A DNA stretch of 64,000 nt from positions 1-64,000 of the forward strand of contig JBCBKU010000006.1 in the NCBI GenBank assembly GCA_038521345.1, given 5' to 3'. Numbering within the stretch: the first letter of the stretch is position 1; every line of letters starts with the position of its first letter. This document shows positions 49,960 through 58,907 of the stretch, one piece after another. A program made the position numbers and the translations under genes. The notes beneath the pieces are model-generated. The model saw only the letters and a program-made list of their open reading frames with translations. It ran no database searches and was not told the origin of the DNA. Origin of the DNA: JBCBKU01 sp038521345. Lineage in GTDB: Bacteria > Pseudomonadota > Alphaproteobacteria > Rhodobacterales > Rhodobacteraceae.

Positions 49960-49996
49960 GCCTGCGGGCCGGTCCGATCCCGAGCGTTGAAATTCT

Positions 49997-50827
49997 TCAA
50001 AGGCCGACCCGTGCCCGGATATCTGCGGGCGTGGCGCCGTCTGCCCTGTAGGCCGCGATTGCTCGGGCATCGTCGCGCTTGGCTAGCCGCTTGCCCGCCT
50101 CGTCCCGGATAAGCCGATGATGGTGATAGGTGGGGGCCGATGCTCCGAGCAGGGCCAGAAGCAGGACCTGAACGCCTGTAAACGCAAAAAGGTCTTCGCC
50201 GCGCACCACTTCGGTGATGGTCTCGTAGATGTCGTCGAGTGCCGAGGCCATGAAATACGCCACCATCCCGGTATCCTTGCGGGCAAGAACGATATCACCT
50301 GCGGTCCGCACGAGATCGTTGGACGCGATCCGGTGCGTGCCCGCATGGGCCGGGCCAGTTTCATGGAAGGTTATCGGACCCGTTGTGTCTGCGGCCCGGG
50401 CCATATCGAGTCGAAGGGCGTCGCCCGGTTTGCGGCTTTCCATTGAACGCCCGCGGCAGGTGCCCGGATAGAGCGGGCCGTGAACCGAGCCCTCCTGCGG
50501 TGCAGACGCGGCGGCGCGGATATCCGCCCGCGTGCATGAGCAAGGGTAAAGCAGGCCCATGTCGGCGAGTTGCCCCAGCGCGGTGTCGTATCGGTCGAGA
50601 TGCTCGGACTGGCGCAGCGGCGGTTCGGGCCATGTGAGGCCCAACCATGCGAGATCGTCCACGATCGCCGCTTCCCATTCCGGGCGTGCGCGCTCGAGAT
50701 CGGTATCCTCGAAACGCAGACGGAAGATCCCGCCGGCTGCCATGGCCCGATCATGGGCGAGCATGGCCGAATAGGCATGGCCGATATGAAGGGGGCCCGT
50801 GGGCGACGGCGCGAAACGGGTGATCAC
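49997..50827 (-). CDS. gluQ: Glutamyl-Q tRNA(Asp) synthetase
   Basis: A truncated GluRS paralogue that attaches glutamate to the queuosine in the tRNA-Asp anticodon loop. The 276-residue protein has RFAPSPTGPLHIGHAYSAMLAHD with the HIGH motif, zinc-binding cysteines (CSCTRADI and YPGTCRG), and a KMSKS-like loop KRLAKRDDA, but no anticodon-binding domain, as expected. The ATGA overlap with the upstream methyltransferase gene fixes the start. Confidence 0.93.
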   Translation of the reverse strand: MITRFAPSPTGPLHIGHAYSAMLAHDRAMAAGGIFRLRFEDTDLERARPEWEAAIVDDLAWLGLTWPEPPLRQSEHLDRYDTALGQLADMGLLYPCSCTRADIRAAASAPQEGSVHGPLYPGTCRGRSMESRKPGDALRLDMARAADTTGPITFHETGPAHAGTHRIASNDLVRTAGDIVLARKDTGMVAYFMASALDDIYETITEVVRGEDLFAFTGVQVLLLALLGASAPTYHHHRLIRDEAGKRLAKRDDARAIAAYRADGATPADIRARVGL

Positions 50828-51450
50828 GCGCGGGCGAGGACCATCACGTCGGAGCCCATCCCGACATCGTCCAGATGCGGGCCGTGTTCGCGGGACAGCA
50901 TCCTGAGACGTCCGGTATCCAGATACGTGTCGAGGCGGGCGTCATAGCCCCCATGGGACAGTGTCGGATCGTTGAACGACATTGCCAGCAGGTCTCCCGG
51001 GGCCAGTGCGTCGATCAGGTAATCCATCGTTTCTGCCGGAGCGGCCCCAAGGCTCACCACGCCCGTGGCTACGATCGCCCGGTATGCGCCGGGTTCCACG
51101 TCCAGCCCGCCGGCTTCCTCGGTCCAGAGCCGGTCGTAGATGCCTTTGGGTCGGGCCTCGGCCACCATCGCCTCGACGATATCTGTGCCGTGAACCGGCA
51201 CAATGCCCGCAGCGCGCAGCGCAGTGCCCGACAATCCTGTCCCGCATCCGAAATCCAGCACGGGCCGCCCGTCATCTTCAAGCACGGCAGCAAGAGCGGC
51301 CGCAAGGCGTGCAGGCGTATGGTAACCCCGTGCGCTAACCTCGGCTTCATAGGTCGCGGCCCAGTCGGTATAGACGGCCACGGTTTCTTCCACGGGCCTT
51401 TCGGTCCAGAGGGCGGGTTTCAGTACACCTTCGGGCGGATCTTGCGACAT
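50824..51450 (-). CDS. Class I SAM-dependent methyltransferase
   Basis: A 208-residue cytosolic methyltransferase. Motif I is VLDFGCGTGLSG (residues about 64-75), followed by HGTDIVEAMVAEA and the later motif GAYRAIVATGVVSLG. The N-terminal YTDWAATYEAEVSARGY resembles small-molecule methyltransferases of the UbiE/Methyltransf_11 type. The substrate is unknown. It overlaps gluQ by 4 bases and lies 22 bases downstream of trmFO, so a tRNA-related role is possible but not shown. Confidence 0.85.
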   Translation of the reverse strand: MSQDPPEGVLKPALWTERPVEETVAVYTDWAATYEAEVSARGYHTPARLAAALAAVLEDDGRPVLDFGCGTGLSGTALRAAGIVPVHGTDIVEAMVAEARPKGIYDRLWTEEAGGLDVEPGAYRAIVATGVVSLGAAPAETMDYLIDALAPGDLLAMSFNDPTLSHGGYDARLDTYLDTGRLRMLSREHGPHLDDVGMGSDVMVLARA

Positions 51451-51472
51451 GCGGCGAGACTAGACGTCTCGA

Positions 51473-52825
51473 TCAGGCGGCGTCCAGCGCCTTGGCACCC
51501 AGCCAGGTCATCCAATCGGCCTTGGCCCGGTCGGTATAGGCCCGGTAGCGATCTTTGCGGCCGCGCCGACCTCCTTTGGCGTCGACCGGTGGAAACAGGC
51601 CAAAGTTGACGTTCATGGGTTGGAAGGTCTTGGCTTCGGCGCCACCAGAAATGTGGTGGACGAGCGCGCCGGTCGCTGTGGTGCCCGGAACGGGTGGCAG
51701 CGGCTGGCCACGGGTTTCGGCCACGGCCAACCGCCCGGCCAAAAGGCCCATGGCTGCCGATTCGACATAGCCTTCCACCCCGGTGATCTGTCCGGCGAAG
51801 CGGATATGGGGCGCGGATCTGAGCCGCATCTCGGCGTCAAGAAGCATCGGGGAATTGATGAACGTATTCCGGTGGATCCCGCCAAGACGGGCAAACCGTG
51901 CCGTGTTGAGCCCAGGGATCATGCGCAAGACCTCGGTCTGCGCGCCGTATTTCATCTTGGTCTGGAAGCCCACGATGTTCAGCAGCGTGCCGAGCTTGTT
52001 GTCGCGGCGGAGCTGGACGACCGCATGCGGTTTCACATCGGGCGCATGGGGATTTGTCAGACCCACGGGTTTCATGGGCCCGTGGCGCAAGGTTTCGCGG
52101 CCCCGTTCCGCCATCACTTCGATCGGCAGGCATCCATCGAAATAGCCCGCGGATTCACCCGGTTTGAATTCAGACTTATCGGCCTGAAGAAGCGCGTCGA
52201 TGAAGGCCTCGTACTGGTCCCGGTCCATGGGACAGTTGATATACGCCCGGCGCTCGTCTTCCGTTTCGCCTTTGTCATAGCGCGATTGGCGCCAGGCCAC
52301 GTCCATGTCGACACTGTCAGCGTAGACGATCGGCGCGATAGCGTCGAAAAAGGCGAGCGCGTCGGCGCCTGTCTCTGTGCGGATGGCCTCGGCCAGCGCA
52401 CCAGAGGTCAATGGCCCCGTGGCAATGATCCATCGGCCTGTGCGGGGCAGGGCGGCGATCTCACCATAGTCGATCCGGATCCGGGGATGCGCGGTCAGCC
52501 GAGCAGTCACCGCCTCTGCGAAGGGGTCACGGTCAACCGCCAATGCCCCGCCCGCAGGAAGGCGATGTCGATCGGCCATTTCCATAATCAGACCACCGGC
52601 AGCGCGCATTTCCCAATGAAGAAGCCCAACAGCGTTCTGCTCGTCGTCATCCGACCGGAAAGAGTTCGAACAAACCATCTCGGCCAGATGGCCGGTCCGG
52701 TGGGCAAATGTTCCGACCGCGGGCCGCATTTCATGGAGTACGACATCCAACCCGGCCTCGGCCGCCTGCCATGCGGCCTCGGATCCGGCCATACCGCCGC
52801 CAACAATGTGAAGTTCGTTGTCCAT
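51473..52825 (-). CDS. trmFO: Folate/FAD-dependent tRNA (uracil-54) methyltransferase TrmFO
   Basis: Makes ribothymidine-54 in tRNA using methylenetetrahydrofolate. The 450-residue flavoprotein begins with the FAD-binding HIVGGGMAGSEAAWQAAEAG and contains the family's EMVCSNSFRSDD block with its catalytic-region Cys, and YINCPMDRDQYEAF and NVNFGLFPP. The ATG at 52825 gives the normal N-terminus; a longer frame to 52948 overlaps the neighbour. It is the third tRNA-modification-type gene of the window beside miaA and mnmA. Confidence 0.95.
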   Translation of the reverse strand: MDNELHIVGGGMAGSEAAWQAAEAGLDVVLHEMRPAVGTFAHRTGHLAEMVCSNSFRSDDDEQNAVGLLHWEMRAAGGLIMEMADRHRLPAGGALAVDRDPFAEAVTARLTAHPRIRIDYGEIAALPRTGRWIIATGPLTSGALAEAIRTETGADALAFFDAIAPIVYADSVDMDVAWRQSRYDKGETEDERRAYINCPMDRDQYEAFIDALLQADKSEFKPGESAGYFDGCLPIEVMAERGRETLRHGPMKPVGLTNPHAPDVKPHAVVQLRRDNKLGTLLNIVGFQTKMKYGAQTEVLRMIPGLNTARFARLGGIHRNTFINSPMLLDAEMRLRSAPHIRFAGQITGVEGYVESAAMGLLAGRLAVAETRGQPLPPVPGTTATGALVHHISGGAEAKTFQPMNVNFGLFPPVDAKGGRRGRKDRYRAYTDRAKADWMTWLGAKALDAA

Positions 52826-52848
52826 CCCGGGGGATGTAGGCGATCCGC

Positions 52849-53583
52849 CTATGCAGGGGAAGCCTTGTCGGACGATGTAAGATCGCGTTCGTCGATCAAT
52901 TGCGGCTTGGGCAAAACATGGTCCGATTTCTCTCGCACGGATCGCCACTCGGGCACATCCTTGATCGCAGGATGGGCCTTTGCGGGCGCGGAGGGCACAT
53001 CGACCGGGGGCACCGCGGCCAGATGTGGCACGCCGGGGGTGGGACGGCGCGTCAAGGGCGGCGCCGGGCGCGGATCCGGCAGGCGGTCACTTGGCACCTT
53101 GACTCGGTCCACAAGGACCAGCGGCTTCGACATGGGATAACGGGGCGCCTTGGTGTCGAGGCGCCGGACATTCGGAGTGAAGCGAATGGCCTGGCGACGG
53201 CGCGACGATCGCGGTTCGGTCTCCAGATAGGTGAGCATCAGGGCGCCGATCAAAGCAAGATCCCGCCAGAACCGATCCAGATTGTCGGCAAAACCAAGGT
53301 CAAGGGACGTCAGATAGCTTGACCAGAAGACGCCGATGGAAAGCAGCAATGCCGCTGTTCGCAGGGCGAAGCCTGTGAGAATCAGGAAGGCCAGCGCGAA
53401 GGTCAACAGGTGCCCGACGATAGAGGCCAGGGGATCTTCGAGAAGAGGCCCAAAAAGAACGCCAAGGTCCGTCCCGGGGATCAGGTCCGCGCCGACAGCC
53501 ATAAAATACGAGGCGATCACAATCCGGATAAGGTTCTGACCGGTGACGCTTAGAAGCGTGGGCATGTTCTTCCGCCGTTGCAT
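52849..53583 (-). CDS. DoxX-like membrane protein with a long proline-rich tail
   Basis: 244 residues in two parts. Residues about 10-125 hold four membrane segments with a DoxX-like feel (IRIVIASYFMAVGADLIPGTD, LLTFALAFLILTGFALRTAALLLSIGVFWSS). Residues about 126-244 are hydrophilic, rich in Pro, Arg and Lys and probably disordered. The start at 53583 follows GGGAGG by 7 bases; a second ATG lies six codons in. No partner or enzymatic motif is visible. It lies 23 bases upstream of trmFO in the same direction. Confidence 0.6.
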   Translation of the reverse strand: MQRRKNMPTLLSVTGQNLIRIVIASYFMAVGADLIPGTDLGVLFGPLLEDPLASIVGHLLTFALAFLILTGFALRTAALLLSIGVFWSSYLTSLDLGFADNLDRFWRDLALIGALMLTYLETEPRSSRRRQAIRFTPNVRRLDTKAPRYPMSKPLVLVDRVKVPSDRLPDPRPAPPLTRRPTPGVPHLAAVPPVDVPSAPAKAHPAIKDVPEWRSVREKSDHVLPKPQLIDERDLTSSDKASPA

Positions 53584-53723
53584 GGGCGGGCCTCCCAGAA
53601 ATCATGGACATGCCATAATCAGGCAACCGACACACACAGACAGATTCCGCTCATGGGTAATATGTTTGGTAATTTTGTGTCGCGAACCTGACGTTATTCC
53701 GGCTGTCGCCGTTTGGCGTGGGG

Positions 53724-54488
53724 TCAGTACAGCCCCCGTCGGACCAGCGGCGCGACCGGGTCGGGCGTGGCAAATAGGGTGGAGTGCGGGCGCCCCGGTG
53801 CGACACGGCCAAGCGTCAACGTGAGGCCTGCGCGCAGTGTTGTCTCGGCGGCGGCACCATCTGGCCCGGATAGATCGTCGGTGACGATCTCGGCGTACAA
53901 GCCCATCGCACGCCCACGCGGAGACCATTCGGCCCGTGCAGTCACCTCAGTGGACAGCGCGTCGAAATCGACCTCGTCAAAGTCAGTGAAAGCTGCGTTC
54001 AGCCCGACCGTCATGGATGGACCGAGCCGATGGGTCACCCCGGCATCCGCAAAAATGTAGTCGAGCCCGTTCTGGTCGGCCAATCCGGCGCCGACACGCC
54101 CCTCGGCGACCGTGCGCGGGCCGAGTGCGATCAGGCCCTCTGCACCCACACCGCCATAGAACATCGACCGCCCGTCAACATCGCCTGCAAAGGCAAAAAG
54201 GCCGTACTTGTGCGCCTCTTCCGGCGCCATATAGAGATGCGCGGCGATCCGGCCGATGGCCCCGTCGCCTTCGTCCACATAGGCAAAGTCGCCTTGAAAT
54301 CCGTGCGCGGCGGTGACCGCGACATCGATGCGGCCGGCGAGGCCAGCCCCGGCCTCGCCCTCCGCGTCAGACAGAAACCCGCGCAGATCCAGCCCGGCGA
54401 TCCCAAGGCTCGACTGGGCGTGGACCGGCGCGGTGCAAAGCTGGGCAGCGACCCAACAAACCAAACAACTCGTTACAGCGCTTTGCAT
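53724..54488 (-). CDS. Exported protein, probable outer-membrane beta-barrel
   Basis: 254 residues with a Sec signal peptide ending APVHAQ (cleavage near residue 24). The mature part is rich in glycine and alternating polar/hydrophobic stretches (for example GLFAFAGDVDGRSMFYGGVGAEGL and VTARAEWSPRGRAMGLYAEIV), which suits a small beta-barrel, but it does not end in a clear aromatic barrel signal within the last few residues beyond a terminal Tyr. No homologue is recognised. TTAA clusters lie upstream at 54603-54625. Confidence 0.6.
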   Translation of the reverse strand: MQSAVTSCLVCWVAAQLCTAPVHAQSSLGIAGLDLRGFLSDAEGEAGAGLAGRIDVAVTAAHGFQGDFAYVDEGDGAIGRIAAHLYMAPEEAHKYGLFAFAGDVDGRSMFYGGVGAEGLIALGPRTVAEGRVGAGLADQNGLDYIFADAGVTHRLGPSMTVGLNAAFTDFDEVDFDALSTEVTARAEWSPRGRAMGLYAEIVTDDLSGPDGAAAETTLRAGLTLTLGRVAPGRPHSTLFATPDPVAPLVRRGLY

Positions 54489-54602
54489 GTCTCTCTCCGA
54501 CTTTCTTGAGGGGCGCCGCGGAACAACTGGACGGCGCGCCCTTTCGATGGAGAGAATGTGCAGGATTGCGCCCTTTAACGAAAGCGTAATCTTGACAGAT
54601 AG

Positions 54603-54625
54603 TTAACGTGCAAAGTTAAGGTTAA
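54603..54625 (-). promoter_or_regulatory. Cluster of TTAA half-sites upstream of the exported-protein gene
   Basis: TTAA tetramers at 54603-54606, 54616-54619 and 54622-54625 (the last overlaps the gyrA stop codon); read on the minus strand the cluster begins GTTAACCTTAAC. TTAACC is a CtrA half-site, but no pair has the N7 spacing of the full consensus. It is 115-137 bases upstream of the exported-protein start. Confidence 0.25.
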
Positions 54626-57381
54626 CTCTCTGGGGGATCCCCGGATGCGTCCGGGGCTTCGTCAATGCCGTCATCCTGTTCGGCGATCCACGCCACCGAG
54701 ACCACGCGTTCGCCTTCTCCGGTGGCAAAGACCTTGACGCCTCCGCCCGAACGGGACTGGAATGAGATCCCGTCAACCGGCACGCGGATCGATTGTCCTG
54801 TGGATGTCGCGAGCATGATCTGATCCCCGGTTTCCACCGGGAAAGATGCGACCAGATTGCCGCCCCGCATGGCTTTGTCGGTGGCTGCGACCCCTTGACC
54901 GCCCCGCCCGCGGACAGGGTAGTCGTGCGATGACGACAGCTTTCCCATCCCGCCTTCGGTGATGGTGAGGATCAGGTCCTCTGCCGCTGACATCTCGGCA
55001 TAGCGGTCCTGGCTGAAATCAGTGGACTCGGCGACGGATTCCTCGTCGTCGGTCTCGATCTCGTCGGTGTCGCCCGCAACGGCCCGGCGCTGTTTGAGGT
55101 AGGCGGCCCGGTCCGCCGGAGTGGCTTCGAAATGCCGGATGATGGCCATGGAAACCACGGTGTCATCCTCGGCAAGCCGGATGCCGCGTACCCCTGTCGA
55201 ATCGCGCCCCTTGAACACGCGCACTTCGGTCGTTGGGAAACGGATGGCGCGTCCCATGGAGGTGACCAGCATCACGTCATCATCTTCGGTCGAGATCCGC
55301 GCATTCACAAGGCTGACGTCCTCGGGCAGCTTCATTGCGATCTTGCCATTCGACTTGACGTTTGTGAAATCCGACAGGGCATTGCGCCGGACATCTCCGT
55401 CTGACGTGGCGAAGAAGATCTGGAGATTGTCCCATTCCGTTTCCGGCGCATCCACGGGCATGATTGCCGCAATTGAGACGCCTTGCGGGATCGGCAGGAT
55501 GTTCACGATCGCCTTTCCCTTGGCCGTGCGACCACCCAGCGGCAGGCGCCAAGTCTTCAGCTTGTAGGCCATACCGTCCGTCGTGAAGAACAGAAGCTGG
55601 GTGTGGGTGTTGGCGACGAACAATGTGGTGACCACATCCTCGTCCTTGGTCGCCATACCCGAAAGGCCCTTGCCGCCCCGGCGCTGCGCGCGGAAGTCGA
55701 TCAGCGGTGTCCGCTTGATCCAGCCCGAGGCGGTGACCGTCACCACCATATCCTCGCGCTCGATCAGATCCTCGTCTTCCATGTCGCCTTCCCACTCGGC
55801 GATCTCGGTGCGACGTGGGACGGCAAACTGGTCTTTGACCTCGGCAAGCTCGCTCGCAATGATCTCCATGATCCGGTCGCGCGAGCGCAGGATCGCGAGG
55901 TACTCCTCGATCTTGGCAGCCAGTTCCTCGAGCTCGTCCGTGACTTCCTTCACGCCAAGCTGGGTCAGGCGTTGCAGGCGCAAATCCAGGATGGCACGGG
56001 CCTGCGTTTCCGAAAGGTTGTAGGTCCCGTCCTCGTTCATTGTATGGGTCGGGTCGTCGATCAGGCGAATGTAGCCCTCGATCTCCCTCGCGGGCCAGCG
56101 CCGCGCCATCAGCTTCTCGCGGGCTTCGGCGGCGTCCGCAGACGCGCGGATCGTGGCCACGACTTCATCTACATTCGATACAGCGACGGCAAGGCCACAG
56201 AGGATGTGGCTGCGCTCGCGCGCCTTGCGAAGCTCAAAGGCCGTCCGTCGCGCGACGACCTCTTCGCGGAAGGTGATGAAGTGTGTGAGAAAGTCCCGAA
56301 GCGCCAACTGTTCGGGCCGCCCGCCGTTCAAGGCGAGCATGTTGGCCCCGAATGACGTCTGCATCGACGAGAAACGGAAGAGCTGGTTCAGCACCACTTC
56401 AGGTGTCGCATCGCGCTTTAACTCGATGACAACCCGCACGCCGACCCGGTCGCTTTCATCCTGAACGCCCGCGATCCCTTCGATCTTCTTGTCGCGCACC
56501 TGTTCGGCGATCTTTTCGATCATCGCCATCTTGTTCACCTGATACGGGATCTCGTCGATGATGATCGCGTAGCGGTCCTTGCGGACTTCCTCGACCCGCG
56601 TCTTCGCCCGAAGAACGATGGATCCGCGGCCTTCCAGATAGGCTTTGCGAATGCCGGAGCGGCCCAGAATGATCCCGCCCGTCGGGAAGTCCGGGCCGGG
56701 AATGATCTCCATCAAACGCTCGGTCGACAGGTCCGGGTCCTCGATCAGTGCCAGCGTCGCATCGATGACCTCGCCCAGATTGTGGGGCGGAATGCGGGTG
56801 GCCATGCCAACGGCGATCCCTTCGGCGCCATTGACCAGCATGTTCGGAAAGCGAGCGGGCAGGACGGTAGGTTCCCGTTCCTTGCCATCGTAATTGTCCT
56901 GAAAGTCGACCGTGTCCTTGTCGATGTCCATCAGGATGTGCTGGGTAACCTTCTCGAGCCGGCTTTCGGTGTATCGCATGGCTGCAGGGCTGTCGCCGTC
57001 CATCGAGCCGAAGTTACCCTGGCCTTCGATCAGGGGCAGCGACATCGAGAAATCCTGCGCCATCCGAACCAGTGCGTCGTAGATCGCGCCGTCGCCATGG
57101 GGATGGTAGTTCGCCATCACCTCGCCCACGGGCTTGGCCGATTTCCGGTACTGCTTGTCGTGCGTGTAGTTCTGATCCCCCATGTGGTAGAGGATTCTCC
57201 GGTGCACAGGTTTTAGGCCGTCGCGGAGGTCCGGGATGGCGCGCGACACGATGACCGACATCGCATAGTCCAGATAGGACGCACGCATCTCATCCGAAAT
57301 CGAAATGGCCGGGCCATCGTATGATGGTGGGTCCGGTTGCATTTCGTCTTCGTTTTCAGGGGGTTCTGGGGTGTCGCTCAC
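54622..57381 (-). CDS. gyrA: DNA gyrase subunit A
   Basis: Breakage-reunion subunit of gyrase. The 919-residue protein has the winged-helix core with catalytic Tyr137 (AAMRYTES), the quinolone region HPHGDGAIYD, a coiled-coil tower, and a C-terminal beta-pinwheel DNA-wrapping domain with the GyrA box QRRGGKG. It is longer than E. coli GyrA mainly through an acidic insertion near residues 800-830 (DTDEIETDDEESVAESTD) and an acidic tail. At the position of E. coli Ser83 it has Gly98; Asp102 corresponds to Asp87. The start is GTG at 57381; the leader contains a DnaA box. Confidence 0.97.
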   Translation of the reverse strand: MSDTPEPPENEDEMQPDPPSYDGPAISISDEMRASYLDYAMSVIVSRAIPDLRDGLKPVHRRILYHMGDQNYTHDKQYRKSAKPVGEVMANYHPHGDGAIYDALVRMAQDFSMSLPLIEGQGNFGSMDGDSPAAMRYTESRLEKVTQHILMDIDKDTVDFQDNYDGKEREPTVLPARFPNMLVNGAEGIAVGMATRIPPHNLGEVIDATLALIEDPDLSTERLMEIIPGPDFPTGGIILGRSGIRKAYLEGRGSIVLRAKTRVEEVRKDRYAIIIDEIPYQVNKMAMIEKIAEQVRDKKIEGIAGVQDESDRVGVRVVIELKRDATPEVVLNQLFRFSSMQTSFGANMLALNGGRPEQLALRDFLTHFITFREEVVARRTAFELRKARERSHILCGLAVAVSNVDEVVATIRASADAAEAREKLMARRWPAREIEGYIRLIDDPTHTMNEDGTYNLSETQARAILDLRLQRLTQLGVKEVTDELEELAAKIEEYLAILRSRDRIMEIIASELAEVKDQFAVPRRTEIAEWEGDMEDEDLIEREDMVVTVTASGWIKRTPLIDFRAQRRGGKGLSGMATKDEDVVTTLFVANTHTQLLFFTTDGMAYKLKTWRLPLGGRTAKGKAIVNILPIPQGVSIAAIMPVDAPETEWDNLQIFFATSDGDVRRNALSDFTNVKSNGKIAMKLPEDVSLVNARISTEDDDVMLVTSMGRAIRFPTTEVRVFKGRDSTGVRGIRLAEDDTVVSMAIIRHFEATPADRAAYLKQRRAVAGDTDEIETDDEESVAESTDFSQDRYAEMSAAEDLILTITEGGMGKLSSSHDYPVRGRGGQGVAATDKAMRGGNLVASFPVETGDQIMLATSTGQSIRVPVDGISFQSRSGGGVKVFATGEGERVVSVAWIAEQDDGIDEAPDASGDPPES

Positions 57382-57417
57382 GAAACGGCCTGCTGTGTTG
57401 CGATGCTCAACATCTTG

Positions 57418-57426
57418 TTATCCACA
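57418..57426. promoter_or_regulatory. Perfect DnaA box in the gyrA leader
   Basis: TTATCCACA, an exact match to the consensus DnaA box, 37 bases upstream of the gyrA GTG in the 191-base gyrA-usg divergent region. A single box does not make an origin; DnaA-dependent transcription of gyrA is the hypothesis. In the same gap a TTGACA hexamer at 57515-57520 could be the -35 of usg. Confidence 0.6.
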
Positions 57427-57572
57427 CTCTATCACCCCGCGTATGTTGGGTGCAAATCCTTTGGGCAGAAAGGTCCGGCAGCCGACCGGCCAGAGTGCCA
57501 ACATATTGTTTTTATTGACAAGATCGGATCCTCGGGGCCCAATTTTCGGACCCGCAGCAAAGGGAGACGCCG

Positions 57573-57842
57573 ATGGACGCCACGGAAACCGAACTCATGC
57601 TGAAAGGATATGGCCTGACCACGGCCGAATTCTACTACCGGATGCCCGATTTCAAGAGCGTCCTGAACACCTTCATCTGGCAGGACTACGATCTGGCGCC
57701 GGACCACCCTAATCTCTTCAAATTCATCGAGTTCTGGCAGGACAGAATCGAAGGCCCGCTGCATTCGGTCCGCTTTGTACACCGCAAGATGATCTCAGCC
57801 GGAGAGTGGCAGAACGTCACCGGCGAATTCACACTGCACTAG
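57573..57842 (+). CDS. usg: Usg-family protein
   Basis: An 89-residue protein of the Usg family, known from alphaproteobacteria and named from its position near trp genes in other species; no biochemical role is established to my knowledge. The pattern LKGYGLTTAEFYYRMPDFKSVLNTFIWQDYDLAPDHPNL, followed by FIEFWQDRIEGPLHSVRF, is distinctive. It is cytosolic and rich in aromatic residues. The ATG follows AAAGGGAGA. It is divergent from gyrA and converges with the ornithine cyclodeaminase gene (9 bases apart). Confidence 0.85.
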   Translation: MDATETELMLKGYGLTTAEFYYRMPDFKSVLNTFIWQDYDLAPDHPNLFKFIEFWQDRIEGPLHSVRFVHRKMISAGEWQNVTGEFTLH

Positions 57843-57851
57843 CGGGCGCGC

Positions 57852-58907
57852 TCAAACCGCCGATCGCTGCAACATGCCAAAGAGATCCCGCGGATCATCG
57901 GGATCCGCCAGCAGGTCCAGATCATCGGAGTACCCGGAGTCCGGCAGAACCGACCGGACATAGCGCAACGCCGCAAAATCCTCGACCGCGAAGCCGACGC
58001 TGTCGAACAGAGTGATCTGTCCCGCACCCGTCCGACCGTCCTTCCGGCCGGCGATGACCTCCCAGAGTTCGGTCACCGGATGATCGTCTTCCAGCTGCTG
58101 GATCTCGCCCTCGATCCGGGTCTGGGGGGGGAACTCGACGAAAATGTCCGACCGCATAAGAATGTCGCGATGCAGTTCGGTCTTTCCCGGGCTGTCGCCG
58201 CCGACCGCGTTCAAGTGAATGCCGGCGCCCACCATGTTGTCAGTCAGGATCGTGGCCAGCCGTTTGTCCGCCGTGGCCGTGGTTACGACATCTGCGCCCT
58301 CCATGGCCTCTTCGGGCCCAGAGCACGCGGTCAGGTCGAATCCCAAGGGCGCGAGGTTGCCCATGGCTTTCTCGGTGGCCGCGCGGTCGATATCGTAAAG
58401 CCGCAACCGGTTGATCCCGAGAAGGCCGCGGAACGCCAGCGCCTGAAACTCTGATTGGGCTCCGTTGCCGATCAGCGCCATGGTCGTGGCGTTCCTGGGG
58501 GCCAGGTAGCGGGCGGCAAGCGCCGACATCGCCGCGGTGCGGAGGGCCGTCAGCACCGTCATCTCGGTCAGAAGGAGGGGGTAACCGGTGAGAAGGTCGG
58601 CGAGAAGACCCACGCCAGTAACCGTCTGAAGCCCTTCCTGCCAGTTCTTGGGATGTCCGTTGACGTATTTGAACGCGTAGAGCGATCCGTCCGAAGTGGG
58701 CATCAGTTCAATTACGCCGTCGGGCGAATGGGCCGGGATCCGGGGCGTCTTGTCAAAGCTTTCCCATCGTCTGAAGTCGTCTTCGATAAACCCTGAAAGT
58801 TCGGTCAGAAATCTCTCTACACCAACATGATGAACAAGGCGCATCATATTGGCGACACTGACAAAAGGAACAAGGGCGCGGTCGGAGGGTTCAGGAGGCT
58901 GTGTCAT
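57852..58907 (-). CDS. Ornithine cyclodeaminase
   Basis: Converts ornithine to proline and ammonia with bound NAD. The 351-residue protein belongs to the OCD/mu-crystallin family: substrate-binding N-terminal domain with IELMPTSDGSLYAFKYVNGHPKN and a Rossmann domain with MALIGNGAQSEFQALAF and LYDID. The length and the C-terminal extension after DSVGFAVEDFAALRY fit bacterial ornithine cyclodeaminases. It overlaps the arginase gene by 4 bases, making a two-step arginine to ornithine to proline pathway. Confidence 0.92.
   Translation of the reverse strand: MTQPPEPSDRALVPFVSVANMMRLVHHVGVERFLTELSGFIEDDFRRWESFDKTPRIPAHSPDGVIELMPTSDGSLYAFKYVNGHPKNWQEGLQTVTGVGLLADLLTGYPLLLTEMTVLTALRTAAMSALAARYLAPRNATTMALIGNGAQSEFQALAFRGLLGINRLRLYDIDRAATEKAMGNLAPLGFDLTACSGPEEAMEGADVVTTATADKRLATILTDNMVGAGIHLNAVGGDSPGKTELHRDILMRSDIFVEFPPQTRIEGEIQQLEDDHPVTELWEVIAGRKDGRTGAGQITLFDSVGFAVEDFAALRYVRSVLPDSGYSDDLDLLADPDDPRDLFGMLQRSAV

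Noticed and set aside
53656..53673. Direct repeat GGTAAT-N6-GGTAAT upstream of the DoxX-like gene
   Set aside because: Short repeat in an AT-rich gap; likely chance without a second example.
54622..57426. Replication origin near gyrA
   Set aside because: Only one DnaA box was seen, with no AT-rich unwinding region or dnaA/dnaN neighbours.
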